Assembly (NCBI GenBank): GCA_036874045.1
Contig: JAZBRI010000011.1
Span: 11,724,501 to 11,788,500 of the forward strand
Reading direction: 5' to 3'
DNA from: Cymodocea nodosa
Taxonomy: Eukaryota; Streptophyta; Magnoliopsida; Alismatales; Cymodoceaceae
Length of the DNA stretch: 64,000 bases
Shown: positions 1-13,687 of the stretch, one piece after another
How positions within the stretch are numbered: position 1 is the first letter of the stretch
Layout: each line of letters begins with the position of its first letter
Notes under the pieces: generated by a model
Seen by the model: the letters and a program-made list of their open reading frames with translations, nothing else
The model's database searches: none
What the model was told of the DNA's origin: nothing
Program-made: the position numbers and the translations under genes

Positions 1-824
1 AAACATGACAAAAGAGTCTTATTGTTTGACAGAGTTGGTTGATGAGGGTATATTGTAACAAGGCAGTGAAATGAAAAACATAATTTATTGTGGGGGTTTG
101 TTGTAATTTACCCTTTAGTTAATCATATTGCCCATTTCAAATTATCACTAGAAATATAAAATGAGGATAAAACATGAAAGATGAGGCTAGAAGTGGGTGA
201 GGAATAGTGGCCTGTACAGTATTGTGAAGGATCAATTGGGAAGAGAGAATTTCTGGACTCTTGAAGCGCTTGTGGATAAAAAAGCGTCATATGTCCTGTG
301 GATTGAAGTTTCAATCTCTTATTAGAAAATTATTATGGGATACCAAAAAGGCAATCAATGTAATTTTCTGTTTTTGTTTGTTTAAAATCTTATAGATTCA
401 TATTTAAATCAGGGTTCTCTGCAAATTGAAAAACATAGAAATGTGTGACAGAAATCATATGGTTAGTATTAGAACTCATAATAACAATCTCCTGTCATGC
501 ATATGTATGTGCATGTGCACAAGTTTGTCTATAGTTTGGCCGTTGATAAGTTGCAACAGAAGCCCTTAATTTTCAGAAAAACGGGCACTAACTTGCTAGC
601 CCTCCAGTCAACTTCTTTATTCTTTAACCAAGCCATTCTTGTTGAAATTGCTATACAAAGGGGAAATTATTCTTTGTTCAAAATGTATAATTTGGTCATT
701 TTCTTTGTTCAGCAATTGTTATTGAATGTTGATCTGAAATGGTAAGTTTATATCTTCTCTGAATATTTCCTTGGATTCCGGAAATTCTTTTTTCATCCTT
801 TTAGTTCACGAGTGCTCATTGCAG
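1..824. other. HEXO intron sequence, no feature seen
   Basis: Lies upstream of the first HEXO exon in the window. The next exon begins with one base of a split codon, so a 5' exon exists to the left. I see no GH20 coding segment here, only AT-rich intron-like sequence. Confidence 0.6.
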
Positions 825-3800
825 GTATGCCCAAAGGCAGGGGATCAATGTGTTGGCTGAAATTGACATGCCTGGTCATGCTGCTTCATGGTAATTGTCT
901 TGCTACCTTTCTTGGAAAGGGATTTGGGGTAGGAGTTACAAACAGCACAATACAGTAACAAATGTACAACTTGATTTTTCTGAGCTCCTTATTTCTCATA
1001 GATCAACGCCAACAAGTTTTTTGTATGTCTGTTCAAATAATTTCCATCTTATAAATACATAATCAAGTTTACTTCTTTTTTTAAGTGGTTCATAGTTCTT
1101 AAGAAGAATAAAACCAAATCTCTTTAAATAGGTTTTAACTAGGGTTCAAGGGGATTGCCTGAAGAGATCAAGCAGGAGAGAAATGAAGAAAAAAAATGCA
1201 TTACACTCCCATGCAATGCATACACCACCCTTTAAACAGAGTAGGAGTCCTGTGATAGACATCCTCCTTGGCCGTTGGCACATACTTGAAAATAATTTTG
1301 TTTTTGGTCAGCTATATGCTCCAACAAGCTGCATTTAATACCAGAAAGAAGCATTCTTTTGCTTCTGTGATCTTACCCTTAATAAAAATAGTACTGCATT
1401 GTCACTTTTGTATATGCACCCATCCAATCTTCTCCCACTGACCCTTAAAAAAAAAAGATTATTTTCAGCTATATGTATTTTGTTCTGTTTGTACCTAACC
1501 TTTGAGCCTATTTCTCCTATTCAGATTGTACCTTATTCTAGCAGTGCCCAACTGTGGCTCCTTTTGAACAGAAAATATACATGTTTTCTATACTCAGCAT
1601 TTTACTAAGCATTGAGATCTCTATCACCCAACTTTTTACCAATCTCTCAGCACAACTTGCAGAAGATTGCTTGATGTTGATCAATAGAAAGTGTGTGGGT
1701 TTAACCATTTTCCAAAAGAAATATGAGTCATTTGTGATAATAGGAAAAGGCTTTACATCCCTAATGATAATAAAGGAAATATGATGTTAGATCTGCCTGT
1801 ATTTTTCTATATCATGAATTCATGTTCCCTCTCCACATTTTTGTGTTTTATTTTGTTGAAAATTGGGACGATTATTTTATAAGAGCTGATTCTTCCTGTT
1901 CCAGCACTGAATTTATATGCACATCTTCACATAGCATGACCTCATTAAATTTAAAAAATGATCTTATACATAGAGATTTCTTCACATAGTTCCTGGTGTG
2001 GAGTTGTCCACTCAATGAGTTGGCTTCATTCTACTGTATTATGTACATAGTCAATATAACATAGTCCTGCTTATCTGTGAAATAGTTTAGTCAATATAAC
2101 ATGGTCCTGCTTATCTGTGAAATAGTTTAGTCAAAATAACATAGTCCTGCTTATTTGTGAAACAGTGTAATCCTAATTTTCTTGTTCATTTCTTAAGTGA
2201 TTGGCTGTTGGGGTGAATCTTTGTTTACCACAGGCTTTAAATGTATGGAGATCTTTTCTTTTATAGGGGAAAAGGTTATCCTCAACTTTGGCCATCATCC
2301 AAGTGTCGTCAACCACTTGATGTCAGTAATGAGTTTACATTCAAAGTAATTGATGGAATTCTTTCAGGTGATGATGAAATCCTTAATTCCTTCTCATAGG
2401 ATTGAAGACAGATTGAAGCAATCATTCTTTCATAGGATCTGGTTGAAGTTTCACTTCGTTTATTTTCATGCTCAAACTTTTGATAATTCTGGATTGTTTC
2501 TTCATTGATAATACACTAATGTAAAGTTCACTCTTTCAGCTTTCATTGATGGGTAGGCAAGTGAATCCATTTATTCCTATTTGCATGGCTTAATGTTGCA
2601 AAACATGACCATCTAATAAGGATAATTTCTCTTTTAATACATCATTTATTATTTGGTCATTTACTATTATTACTTATGCTTCATAAGCATAGCATTTAAC
2701 TCTCATCCTACGAACTATGGCATGTTTTCATCGCTATCTGTTTTCATCTCCAGGGTCCAATCTTGTTAAAGGTTTGTTCCCTTGAGGCACATTGTTCACT
2801 CTTTTTAGAATAAAATCATGTATGGTCATATATATTGACGTCACTAGCTAAGAAGATTTTGAATATTATATTTTTTTATTTTTTTATTTTCAAAAATGTT
2901 ATTAATACTTTTCTGGTTTTTGGCATTTCATATTTGTGAAGACAAAAATGGTGAAAGACTTGATTGATTCATTAACTAAGATAATGCCTTTTAATATAAG
3001 GGCTACAAAAAAGACTATTACATAATAACCATTGTGTGACTAAATCAACAAGAAATCCTAACTTATCTTAATCCCAAGATTCACACAAGGATACATTTAT
3101 TCATATACTCTAACATTCCTTCCAATAATGAAACAAATTTATCAAGTTGGAGTATCTAAGATATCTCACTTGCAACAAATTCAAACATAATTTCAAGTAG
3201 TGCAACAAACACAAACAACTACAGTAGACACTGGAGGGGTTAGAATTGGAATGGTTGTAGTTGTAATAGTATCAAGATGTAAATGGCAATGCTATGTAAG
3301 CATGAACAACAATCTTAGACCAGATTGCAGACAGGCACATGCATTTGATTGACAAACCCAAAAACCTAGGTTGTTGACATCATTATACTCAATCAAAAAA
3401 ATGGGCACCTACAAAAACTGAAATTTTGCAAACATGAGCTCTTGCAAATACTAACATCAATACAACCACCATTGAACAATCTAATAATATTGATGGAGTA
3501 ACACTACCAAGCATTGAGACTTAGACTCGTAGAGAACACTTTGGATGGAGCAACATCACCTTCATGTCATAGCTCACATGAGAAAAACAAGTAGAAGAAA
3601 CTTGATATTGATAATAGATATATTGATAATTTTTTCTTTTCTTTTTTAACTTCTTTCAGTAAATTTTTTTTGTCATATAGTATTTTTATTTCAAAAATCT
3701 CACTATTTTCCTCCTTTCATTTTCCCTCTCCTTCTTACATACATTCTATTCATAAAGTATATATAGAATATAGATAATTGTTCATTTCATATGTTTATAT

Positions 3801-6800
3801 CCATGAGATCTGCATTTGACATGAGACTATGCTTGCAAAAAACCAAACAAAAGAAAAGATATTATTTTAAGAAAAACCATAAGAATTTAGAACGAAAGAT
3901 TTGTTTCTTTAAACATTTTCTTTTACTTTAATCTCAGATATTGAATTTTGATGGTTTGTCAATTTGGGCATCTCCATTTATTTGAAAATCCCTTGTATTT
4001 TCATGTGGTATCCCCTTTTTAGTTTATATTTATTATAGAATAGAATTGATAAATTGATTATAAAATCTTTTTTTTTGCTCGTTCTAATCAAAAAAACTAA
4101 TCAATTTATTATTAGTTTTATTTTATTTTATTTTTTTAATCATATTTAATTGAATATAGTTAGTTAGGTTGCTAACTCAACAGTAGAGTACTCAGGTTTT
4201 GCCTCTTTCTTACCTTCCATCTGCCTTTTACTTAATGAGGTGACCTCAGCCATCCCCCTTGTCTCCCCTCCTTCGACAATGTCTCTCCTTTTGTGTGAAC
4301 CAAACCCTTGACAAAGGGAGTGGCAATGATAGTAGGTGGAGGTTGTAGAAGAGAGGAGGGTAAGAAGGCACTAGGCTAGGTCTTAGATAGTTGTCTATCT
4401 AGGAGGCAAGTGGTGTTGTAGTAAAAGCCAGTAGACAACAACACTAGAAGAGATGGTTGCAACTACCGACAACATTAACATGGATTAGAGACTTCTAAAG
4501 GAAGCTAGCATTGATAGAGGACTTGATGGTGGTGGCAAAGAGGGGCCATTAAAACTTAGGTAGTAGTAGTGATGATTGGTATTGGTTTGGGCATCGATGG
4601 TGGCTAGTGTTGGTCTGACATTGGTGGTGCTGATTAGAGGATGAAGTGAAGGGGCTATTAATAACATTAGCTGGAGACAAAGTTGGTGGTGATGTTGATG
4701 GGTGAAAAGGCAGTTGGTGGTTTCTTGGGTTTTATGGGAAGACCAGGGTTTGGGAGGAAGATGATGATAGAGCATCATTAGTGGAGATGGATGATGAGAC
4801 AAGAGACTAAATACTATGATGATTTGGCTTTTAGGGTCTGTCATCACCTCCATGGTGAATTGGTGACGACAACTAGTGTTTCTCTTCTTTTTCTCTCCTA
4901 GAACCTAGGCTTTGATATTTGAAGACAAAAAATGGTAAAGGAGTTTATTAATTCACTAAATAAGACAATTCTTCCATATACAGAGTCTACAAAAAAAGAG
5001 ATTATTACATAATAAGCAATATAGAACTAAATAAAAAAAAGCCCTAACTTCTTAGCCTTAAGATTTGTTAAAAGATTGATTTATTCATATACTCTAACAA
5101 TACTTGATTTGTGTTCATTGCTTTATATCATGACGGGAATCTTACAAAGTTATGTGGATATCATATCATAAGTGACATTCATTCTTATGCTTTTGGTATT
5201 TTAATCTTTGTACCAGCCCTTAATATTTTATTATTCTTTTCATTTTGTATTTCATCTATTTTTCAATTTTGATCCCAAGGAATTTTTAAAAACCAATCTC
5301 TTAAACCTTTGCAACAATTGGTAAGATTTGTTTTGGTCTCATTGAAGAATGTCTATTTCATGCTAGAAATTCTTAAATAACTTGATTTACATAATTGTTG
5401 GACATATCATTCTATTAATTTTGGTGAAGCAGTTAATCTATCATCTATTAGACTTGTTAATGTATTGTAAATTTAACATTTTCCAGGATCTATTTATGTT
5501 CTCTTATGGACTATTTTTCCACGTAAACTTTTAAGTATGGAATAAATGCAATTGTCAATGATATCTTCTTGCCGTGAAACCCTGATTTCTACCATATCCC
5601 ATATTATTTTATTATATTTTTGTAGATTTCAGCAAGGTCTTCAAGTTTAAGTTCGTTCACCTTGGAGGTGATGAAGTTGATACAGGTAAAATTTGGCTTT
5701 TTTGTCTGGTTTAAGCCCCATTTCTAGCATCTTTCTAGCCCTTTTCTCATTGTTGTCTTCTTTTAACTTGATCAGTTGGATAACTTGATTACTACTGATC
5801 ATAATTCTAACTGAGAACGTTATATCTGCCTTTTTTTCTCTCTATAAATAATAAATAATATAATGATTAATCTTTAACCTAAGCAAGTCCATAACTTCAG
5901 TTCAAACTTAACAAATTCACTCAAGAGGCTGCTAATGTGATTTTGTATCTCTAATTTGTGTCAAATTTCTAGTTGAAGGTAACAAAAAAGGCATGATTTA
6001 TCACCACTCCCACTAATCTATTAAGCATCCTTCATAACCTCCTTTGAAGTTGTCATCAAGTGTTCCTCTGGCTAAGCCATCAAGAGAGACTGGAAGCTGC
6101 CCAAAGATCAATAGGCAATTATTGTTGTGTTTCATCTTCTACACAAACAATTACTGGATGCTCAATTTTTTGTTTTTTGATATGTTCTATTTGGCTCTTA
6201 AGAAGTTGTCATTTATATCCTTTCTACAGCCTTTTCAATGTTTCACTAAGCCTTTTGCAATGCCACTATTTAATGTTTATAACTTGAATAGTTTTTATTC
6301 AATTCTCTACACCATTTTTAGCCAAAACCTGTATGTAGAGGATTGAAAAGTGTATTATCAGTGAGAATGTCTTGATTGTGATGATGTCTTTGCATTTCCC
6401 TTGCAACCACGAAAAAAAAAATTGTTGGGCAACACTAACCAGCAAAAGATGGAATCTGCTTTTTTCCAAATCTCAATAATTCAATAGTATAAGAAGACAT
6501 GATCGTTACTGGAGAATGTGCCCCGATTCATGTCCTACAGCCATGTTTTAGTTTTCGAGGGAATCTTTTAGTTTATGAATAAAATAGTTAAAGCATGTTT
6601 GCCTGAGATAAATACTGCCTTGTTTACTTAAGTGTCACAGGAATTTTTCTCAGTGGTCAACACTTATTTTTTTTCATAAATGGCACTAGTCTTTTGCCTT
6701 TTGTCCTTACTGCTTGGTTGTGTACCACTTTATGCTGTTTTTCCCCCCTTGAAATTTCATAGGACATTGGGACCTTTCAACCGCTGCTCAAAAGAACTAT

Positions 6801-9800
6801 ATCTATTTTTTCAGGTTGCTGGACAACTACCCATCATACAAAGAAATGGTAAAAATGTTTGTAAGTCTATTCAGTTTTGAATTATTTAATTGATCTCGGA
6901 ATATGAGGATTGAGATTATATCTTATACTTTCAATGTGCGACCTTCCATCTCATTACATAAAAAAGAGCATAACCAGTCACTTGTAGCATCAGAAGAGTG
7001 AATCTATGCTAAGAACATGCAAAAAATAAAAAATCAATTTCAACATCAATACTTGTGGCTAAGTCAAGATTGAAATGAAACAAACTTGCTAAATAAAAAT
7101 ATTTCTTAATTAAGTGTTGTTTGTTCTCTTATGATGTTTGAAGAAACAAATTCAATTATGCAATTTAGGTGTAGATGTGCTGCAGCTCATTATTCAAACT
7201 GCAACTCATAGTATTGTGGATATAATATATCTTTCTATCTGATTAATGTCATCTGTTATAGCTTTATTTCAGCATGAATGTCTTCTTATTGCACTATTTC
7301 TGATAGTCACACTGCATTTGCTTAAAGCCAGGTTGAAAAAGAAAAGGATGAATGAGTCTGAAGCCTACAAGTACTTTGTCTTACGAGCACAGAATATAGC
7401 AATATCGCATGGATATGAAACAGTTAATTGGTAGGGAATTTGTTTGTACTCTGTAATATTTTTATAAAAAACTTATGTTTCTTTTTTATGAGCAGGGAGG
7501 AGGCATTCAACAACTTTGGCTGCAAATTGAGCCCCAAAGCTGTGGTGCAGAATTGGTATTGTTGTTTTTTGACCTGCAAGTTCATGTTTCTCGTGAAAAC
7601 TTTTGGAACAAATTGTTTACTTATTAACAAAAATAGCATGCCTATATATCCTAGCCTGCACAATTGTGGAGTGAGCATGAAATACATATTAATCTAGTTG
7701 AGTGAACAGGTGGTGTTAGTCTCATTTAGTTTTTATTATTCACTTATTAAAGCTTCATGCTGCACTAAAAATTTGTGGAGAAATAAATTTGCTATACGGA
7801 AATTTTGATTTGATCGGTGTTGATGCACTTTTATCACTCTGTTTCTAGTGTTGGATTGTCCCACAAAAAAGGGAATGTGTCAAACTTTGGTGAAAATATT
7901 TAAAATTCAATAAAACCGAAGTCCATAGATATGGATTAATCACTATAAATTTCAGTTTGAAATATTAGGATGTAGGACAAACTAAAGTAAGCAATAATAC
8001 AGATCTATGATTAATTGAATATATTTTTATGCACGTATGAAATTAAAGAAGCACATGCAATTATAATATTATGTTGAAATACTATTGAAAGCACACTATC
8101 AAATAAAAATAAATACAATCATACTAAATTAATATATTGTTAAGGAAACCTGATTTTATTAGATATATGTATTTTTATCATAAACTTATAATATATCAAG
8201 TTATTAACATCAAAATGCAAAGTAAATATTAAAAATGTAAGATATTTGTAGACTTAATTTAGATCTATACCAGATATGGAACTTGATTCGGAAGCACCTT
8301 TGTGTTGCCACTAGCAAACTGAGGTTTAGCTATGAAACAAATTTTTAGATGTGCAAGGAATTTTCCAAGCAGTCATTTTTCCTAGAGCCATCTCTAGGAA
8401 ATGTTCCTAACAGTGATTTCATATTTTCGTATAAATACATAGAAAAGTAGAAATAATTGTATGAATTTTAACGTAAATGATTATAAGTGCATGGTAAAAA
8501 AATTTCTTAAATAAAATAATTATTGATTTTTCATCTAAAAGTCTTAAAATTCATCAATCGTTGTTAGATTTAAACCATTGATTTTTTGATCAAAAAATCT
8601 TAACAAATATAATTTATATTTAATTAAAATTTTAATATGTAGTAGATTATACTATAGATTAATTAATTATAAAATTAGGTTTAATTTTTAAAAAATAATT
8701 GAAAAGAAGAGTTGCCTCTATAAAAGTTTCCTAGAATACCACTAGGAACACTTTTCTCAATTTTAAAATACAAAAAAAAGCCATATATTGTGGTTGTTAC
8801 AGCATCTGTCCATGTCAGTTGATATGGTTGACAATAATTCAAAAAATTCCCACGTCAACTGGGACAATGTGGATGCAAAATATAGTCATTATTGCTATTC
8901 TCATAATGCATTGCCACAGAGAAAGTTCATCATTCATCATGATGATTTATATCCTAATGGTAGAATTCAACTTTTCAAGCAATTAGCTATTAATGCATAT
9001 TTCTGCAACTGCTAGGCTTGGTGTTGGAGTTGCTCAAAAGGTTGCCGCCAAAGGGTTCAGGTGCATTGTCAGTAACCAGGACAGATGGTACTTGGACCAC
9101 CTGGACACCACATGGGAACAATTCTACCTTAACGAACCTCTTACTAATATCACAAATTCTGTTCAGAAAAAGTTAATAATTGGTGGTGAAGTTTGTATGT
9201 GGGGGGAGACAATAGATGGATCAGATATTGAGCAAACCATCTGGCCCCGTGCTGCTGCGGCTGCAGGTACTCCCATTGATGATATTCTTGGTCCTCACAA
9301 ATTATGAACCGATTTAGCTGAGATTACATTTTTTATGCTGCCTGCATATAAATGGAAAAGTAATCTGTTAGTAGTTTCTGTAAGTCTAACCACTCATGTA
9401 AAAAATTTCCTCATAATTTTAACTTCACTATAATGTTAAAGCTAGAGGACTAGAAATTCCATACCAATTCCATGAAATAAGTCATGTAATCCACTAGATT
9501 CAAACTGGTCAAATTTAATCATTTTGCAATCATACTTATCATGATGGGCACCAAGGTGGTGGATAAGCATCATGTATTTGTCATGCACAATTTGACCTCG
9601 CCTAAGGGCACCATTTGGGTCTTTAGGCAAACATGGTGCCCTCCAAGGCAGTTCCTGTGATGTTTTCAGTGATACTTGCAGTGGATTATGGCCATTCCAG
9701 GCTTTTCTATTTTAATTTTTTTTCGTTTTAAAATTATATTATGATTTTATTATTGTTTTCTCACTTAAACATGGTTAACCTTGTGAACACAAGTTTTTAA

Positions 9801-12075
9801 CATTGTTTTTTATTTTTTATCACTTTTCTCACATGTGGAATTTATGATGGATTGGCATTTAACATGATTACTCTTACAAATATATGTCTTTTGCTAGTTC
9901 TTTTTGTCATCAAACTTTTAATATGCTTGCTTAGTTTGTTATTAAGGATATTAATTGCTAGAGAAAATAATGTATTAGAATTTTAAGTGTGCGTGGGTTT
10001 AGTCCCACATTGTTTAAGTCTGTGTTGTTCTCTTTGTGTAGTCTATATATAGAGACCTTATATTTGTTTATGAATAATATTTTTACTTTCACTTATTTCT
10101 TGTGTTCCAATACTAACATGTTGATAACTTTTTTAATTCAGTAATTGACTTAGTTAAGCACTTATATTGATATGATTTGTTTGTTGATGATTTATTGTTA
10201 TTATCTATAAGATTTTATAATTCAATCTGAATATGTACACATACATATGCATTCATACTTGGAAAAAAAAAATCTACATTTATAATTCATCGGCTATTTG
10301 CCTATGCAGCAAAGTTCCCCATCCTCTATCACCATGGTGCTTCATTTACATGATAAGTATGCTTGTAACAATTATTTTAACTTTTAATTTCACCTTTCTT
10401 TATCCTTAAAGATTTATAAAATATTAGAAATTCTCTATCCGAGAAAACACTGGTGATTTAACAGTAACTGAATTTAGTCACATGAAATTTTTTGAGATTT
10501 GAACGTTTTGTTGTAGATGATTTTAATGATGTAAGTATGTATAATTATATCAGAAATGATGTTTGATACCAGAACTGAGTTTATATAGTCAGGCATGAAA
10601 CTGATAAATTTGCTTCTGATGGATGTGCTTCAAATTGAAACTTCATTACATTTAATATAAATAGTTTAAAAGTAATGTTTAGATTTCAAATGAGCAACTG
10701 CATAGTGTATGTAGTCACAAAACAAAAATTTGTTGGACCTTTTCTACTTTAAAATGTAATATTAATGCAAAAAGAGAAGAAAATAAGGAAATAGTTAGAA
10801 ATTTCATCCATCTTTCCTTCGATACCTAACCTACTTGACATAAAATTTAAGTGTAAATCTAATCCTCATTTTTTCCCAACATGGAAATTTTTGAATATAC
10901 ATGAAGCTTTAAGGGGATCAAAGAATTAGCTTAAGTAATTTAATTATATCCTTAAGAGACCAAAGAATATATCAGTTAGGAGATGAGTGCATAAGAAATT
11001 AAAAGTAATAAAGATAAGTCTAAAACTACTTAGTTAAGAATAATAAGAAAAGATTTAAATGTATGTAATTGAACCAAAGATTTAACAATAGATAAAAATA
11101 TTTGAAAGAAAAGAATTCATATAGCTGACCCCACATAATAAGGTTTTGGTTCAGATTATTGTTATTGTTGTATACAAAGCTCTAAGGGATTGTAAATTAA
11201 AATTGACCAAATGCATAAGAAGCAAAACAATAATTAGGGTTTCTGTGATCAAGTTTCAATCGTGCTTCTTCCCCATCAATCTGTTCTTTTCAATTTTTCA
11301 GTAGTCTATGCGTGTAAACTAGGAATCTTTCTTCATTTGATTTGTTTTGTTGAGAGGAAGAAGCTTCATGTGACTGAGTCTTGAAATATGAAATCTCACC
11401 TTTAAAATTCCAAGTATAGTTTGTTTGACTTTAAAGTCATGTCGAATCTTGTAACATCCTAAATATAATTCCTACATTACTTATATTAAAAAAGTGAATG
11501 TGCTTAATAGTACTAAGATTAATTGTCATATCAGCTTCAGCTTAATCATCTCAGGTTTGGTTGTTAGTTCTAAGATGGTATTTGTCAATAGAGCTCAGGC
11601 TGTTACAAATGATATTAAAGTGTAGGTTAGTCAAGAATTTAAGTACTAAATGCTACACCCAATGGTGGATTGCCACTTATGGAGTGAGATAACGTTTGAT
11701 TATGAGTAGCATGTGGCCAAGTATGGACTTTGTAGCTGATCTTGCCTGCATTCCAATGTTATGTCCATAATTTTTTTGTTTCTGCTTCTAATAGCACTTT
11801 TGCCTTTTTTTAAAGTTTTTGTGTGATCCTCGGAGAATTCTTAGCCAAAACAGCATCAGCGTGACAATAATTTTTTTTTCACCTTGTTTATTTATGAACC
11901 TGAAGAACGTCTGTGGACACCTTCTAAGAAGCTGAAGAACAGAAATCTCAGCAAAGTGGGACGTAGATTGGCAAATTTCAGATGCTTGCTGATTCAAAGG
12001 GGAGTCGCTGCTGCTCCATTGAATGGGCTTGGGCGTGATGCTCCGTATGGACCAGGCTCTTGCTACACACAGTAG
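825..12075 (+). CDS. HEXO: Beta-N-acetylhexosaminidase (GH20), 3' half of gene
   Basis: Removes terminal GlcNAc/GalNAc from N-glycans and chitooligosaccharides in the vacuole or apoplast. Eight exons read: 825-890, 2267-2367, 5626-5685, 6815-6848, 7332-7430, 7496-7555, 9016-9266 and 11906-12075 (TAG). All introns are GT-AG and every phase fits. The exons give, in order, the AEIDMPGHAASW strand, the catalytic Asp-Glu pair in HLGGDEVDT, GCWTTT, YFVLRAQNIAIS, VVQNW, the GGEVCMWGE segment, WPRAAAAAERLW and the tail GPGSCYTQ. About 280 codons are present of roughly 540 usual for the family, so the signal peptide and N-terminal exons lie left of the window. The tail resembles Arabidopsis HEXO1 as I recall it, but HEXO1 versus HEXO3 cannot be settled here. 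The last acceptor (ag at 11904-11905) has a weak pyrimidine tract. No premature stop is seen. Confidence 0.93.
2048..2167. repeat. 40-bp tandem repeat, three copies
   Basis: Three consecutive units begin tagtcaa(t/a)ataacat at 2048, 2088 and 2128 with an exact 40-base period and only a few substitutions. They lie in the HEXO intron between exons 825-890 and 2267-2367. No function is evident. It is a minisatellite-type length polymorphism candidate. Confidence 0.9.
2937..5099 (-). mobile_element. Non-autonomous LTR retrotransposon (small LARD-like), 2.16 kb
   Basis: Two direct repeats of about 180 bp, 2937-3115 and 4920-5099, flank about 1.8 kb without credible coding sequence. Read on the minus strand each repeat starts TGTTAGAGTATATGAATAA and ends TCTTCA, the TG...CA form of an LTR. 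Just inside the right-hand (5') LTR the minus strand reads aaatatcaaagc, a decayed match to the tRNA-iMet primer site TGGTATCAGAGC. Just inside the left-hand (3') LTR it reads ttggaaggaa, a purine tract. No clear 5-bp target duplication remains. The element sits in a HEXO intron, opposite to the gene. The only long frame inside (4485-4853, minus) is His/Ser/Pro/Leu-biased and looks like chance. Confidence 0.72.
7850..9015. other. AT-rich insertion and open stretch in HEXO intron
   Basis: This is the intron before exon 9016-9266. Positions 7850-8780 are very AT-rich and unlike the flanks. 8788-9015 is an open plus-strand frame of 75 codons that I do not recognise. It ends exactly at the splice acceptor, since its TAG supplies the AG. 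It has no counterpart in GH20 enzymes and would interrupt the conserved QNW-to-KGFRC region, so it is treated as intron. Confidence 0.5.
9937..10118 (+). repeat. Possible solo LTR, 182 bp
   Basis: Begins TGTTATTAAGG and ends TACTAACA. It contains tagtcccacattg, a TATA-like tatatatagaga, and an aataa signal near the end, a layout typical of short plant copia LTRs. No partner LTR or clear target duplication was found. It lies in the last HEXO intron (9267-11905). The rest of that intron shows nothing else I can name. Confidence 0.4.
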
Positions 12076-13539
12076 CTCCTTGCACAGGTGCATGCATGCT
12101 TTACCATTTAGCTCCCATCCCCGAATTTCCAAGACAAGAATCAGTGACCATACCCCAGCAGAATGGTCATTTCATTGATTTCAGGCGCCATCAGAACAAG
12201 CGCGTTTCAAATAATATGTTGCCATCATGGAGCATTGACGGTTCCTCAGCAGACAGGGAGGAAATCTTTGCACCTGTGAGAGATGATGGCATGATGTTGG
12301 TCATTTTCGATTGCTGAGTAGCTGCAGCTTGGTTATATATGCTTGTAAGCTCTGTTTGCTATTCTGCAGTTGATTACTGTAGTCACTGGGCTTGTGCATT
12401 GTGTTGTCTTTAACAACTGTGGTGTGAGCTCAATCCTGAGTTGCATCCTCAAATATCTGGTGTTGGTCTCCTGTAATTCTCATTCACATGAACTGAGAAA
12501 ATTTTATTTGAAAAGCTGAAAGAATTTTCGGTGTGTCTCCATCAATATTGACTTTATTAAAACCCAACAGATATTCCTCGATATTGAACAGGGAAGTGGA
12601 AAAGAATGCACCTGGGAAAAATAGAAGAATAGCATCTAATTTTATCAGGGACAAAATTAATTTGATGTGTTCGTTGATCAAGTCTTGCTTAGCTTAGTAA
12701 AAGCAGACTCCACATTTGGCTAGATTAAAAACAAGTTAAATTTGAATATGATTTTAGATTCATTTAAAGAAACAAGCTAAATTTGAACATTACTGGTCTA
12801 ACTTGATTAAGATTTTTTTTATAGAAATGTTGCCATTATTTTTGAATATTACAATATATGTTAATTTGAAAAGACTTAATAAAGTACATAATCTACATGT
12901 GATATCCATTGAAAATTTACCTAATAAATTGATTATTACTTGTAATATATATTTTATAAGTATTTATTAACAAATCTAGACTTTCTTGGCAAAGTTGAAA
13001 AAATCTTGTATCTACCTTTTATGTGATCTATCTCTTAGGTAGACATGCCACAAAAATTATTAGAAACTCGTATTCGGCTTAATAACCTTCAATTTGAGTC
13101 TAGTTTGATTATAAATGAACAAAGTTTAAATATAATTTTATGTTTATCTTAAATAAATAATTCAAATTTAATTATTGTTAACTGTCAACTCTAACCATAA
13201 GGGAATTTTTCACATCAAAATATTGTTTTTGACACAGAAATTCAATTTATCGTTTCTGATTACTAAAATCATCCATTAATATTGTCATCTTTGATATTGA
13301 TAATAACTTTCGTAGATTTCCACAGATCAATTTGTTCATAAAAAATTCGAGAGAAAATATTTAAATTCATATAATTTAATGAACATTTGATTATATCTAT
13401 AATGGTAAGATTATAACTTTTAGATATTTTGTTGTTAATTCGTTCATCGAAAGGCCCCTGACGTCTTCGTAGAACTCAAGAAAAGTTTCTGTCCGTCCGA
13501 TCACAGATGAAGGGATCACAATGCTCCGGAATCAAAACC
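12076..13539. other. HEXO 3' UTR and intergenic spacer
   Basis: The first few hundred bases after the HEXO stop should be its 3' UTR. An open frame at 12060-12317 is part of it and looks non-coding. From about 12700 the sequence is AT-rich with no gene or repeat that I recognise. Confidence 0.5.
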
Positions 13540-13590
13540 CTAGGCACCACAACCCAAAACCCTAAACGAGAACCCAAACCTCTATATAAG
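13540..13590 (+). promoter_or_regulatory. Telo-box plus TATA-box promoter
   Basis: Contains aaaccctagg and aaaaccctaaac (the plant telo-box AAACCCTAA) followed by ctatataagg at about 13582-13591. In plants, telo-boxes with a TATA box are characteristic of ribosomal protein, translation factor and snoRNA promoters. Transcription would start near 13612-13620, about 70 bases before the snoRNA. Confidence 0.6.
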
Positions 13591-13687
13591 GCTCCCCATC
13601 GCCCAAGCATCCTCTCCTCCCCCAATCTCAACCTCGGTTCTTCCCATCCTTCTTCTCTCCGTCGAATTTTGTGTTTCTTTTTGGTTT

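Noticed and set aside
4485-4853. 122-aa minus-strand open frame
   Set aside because: His/Ser/Pro/Leu-biased, no family resemblance, lies in the interior of a non-autonomous LTR element on a simple tgg/gat-rich stretch.
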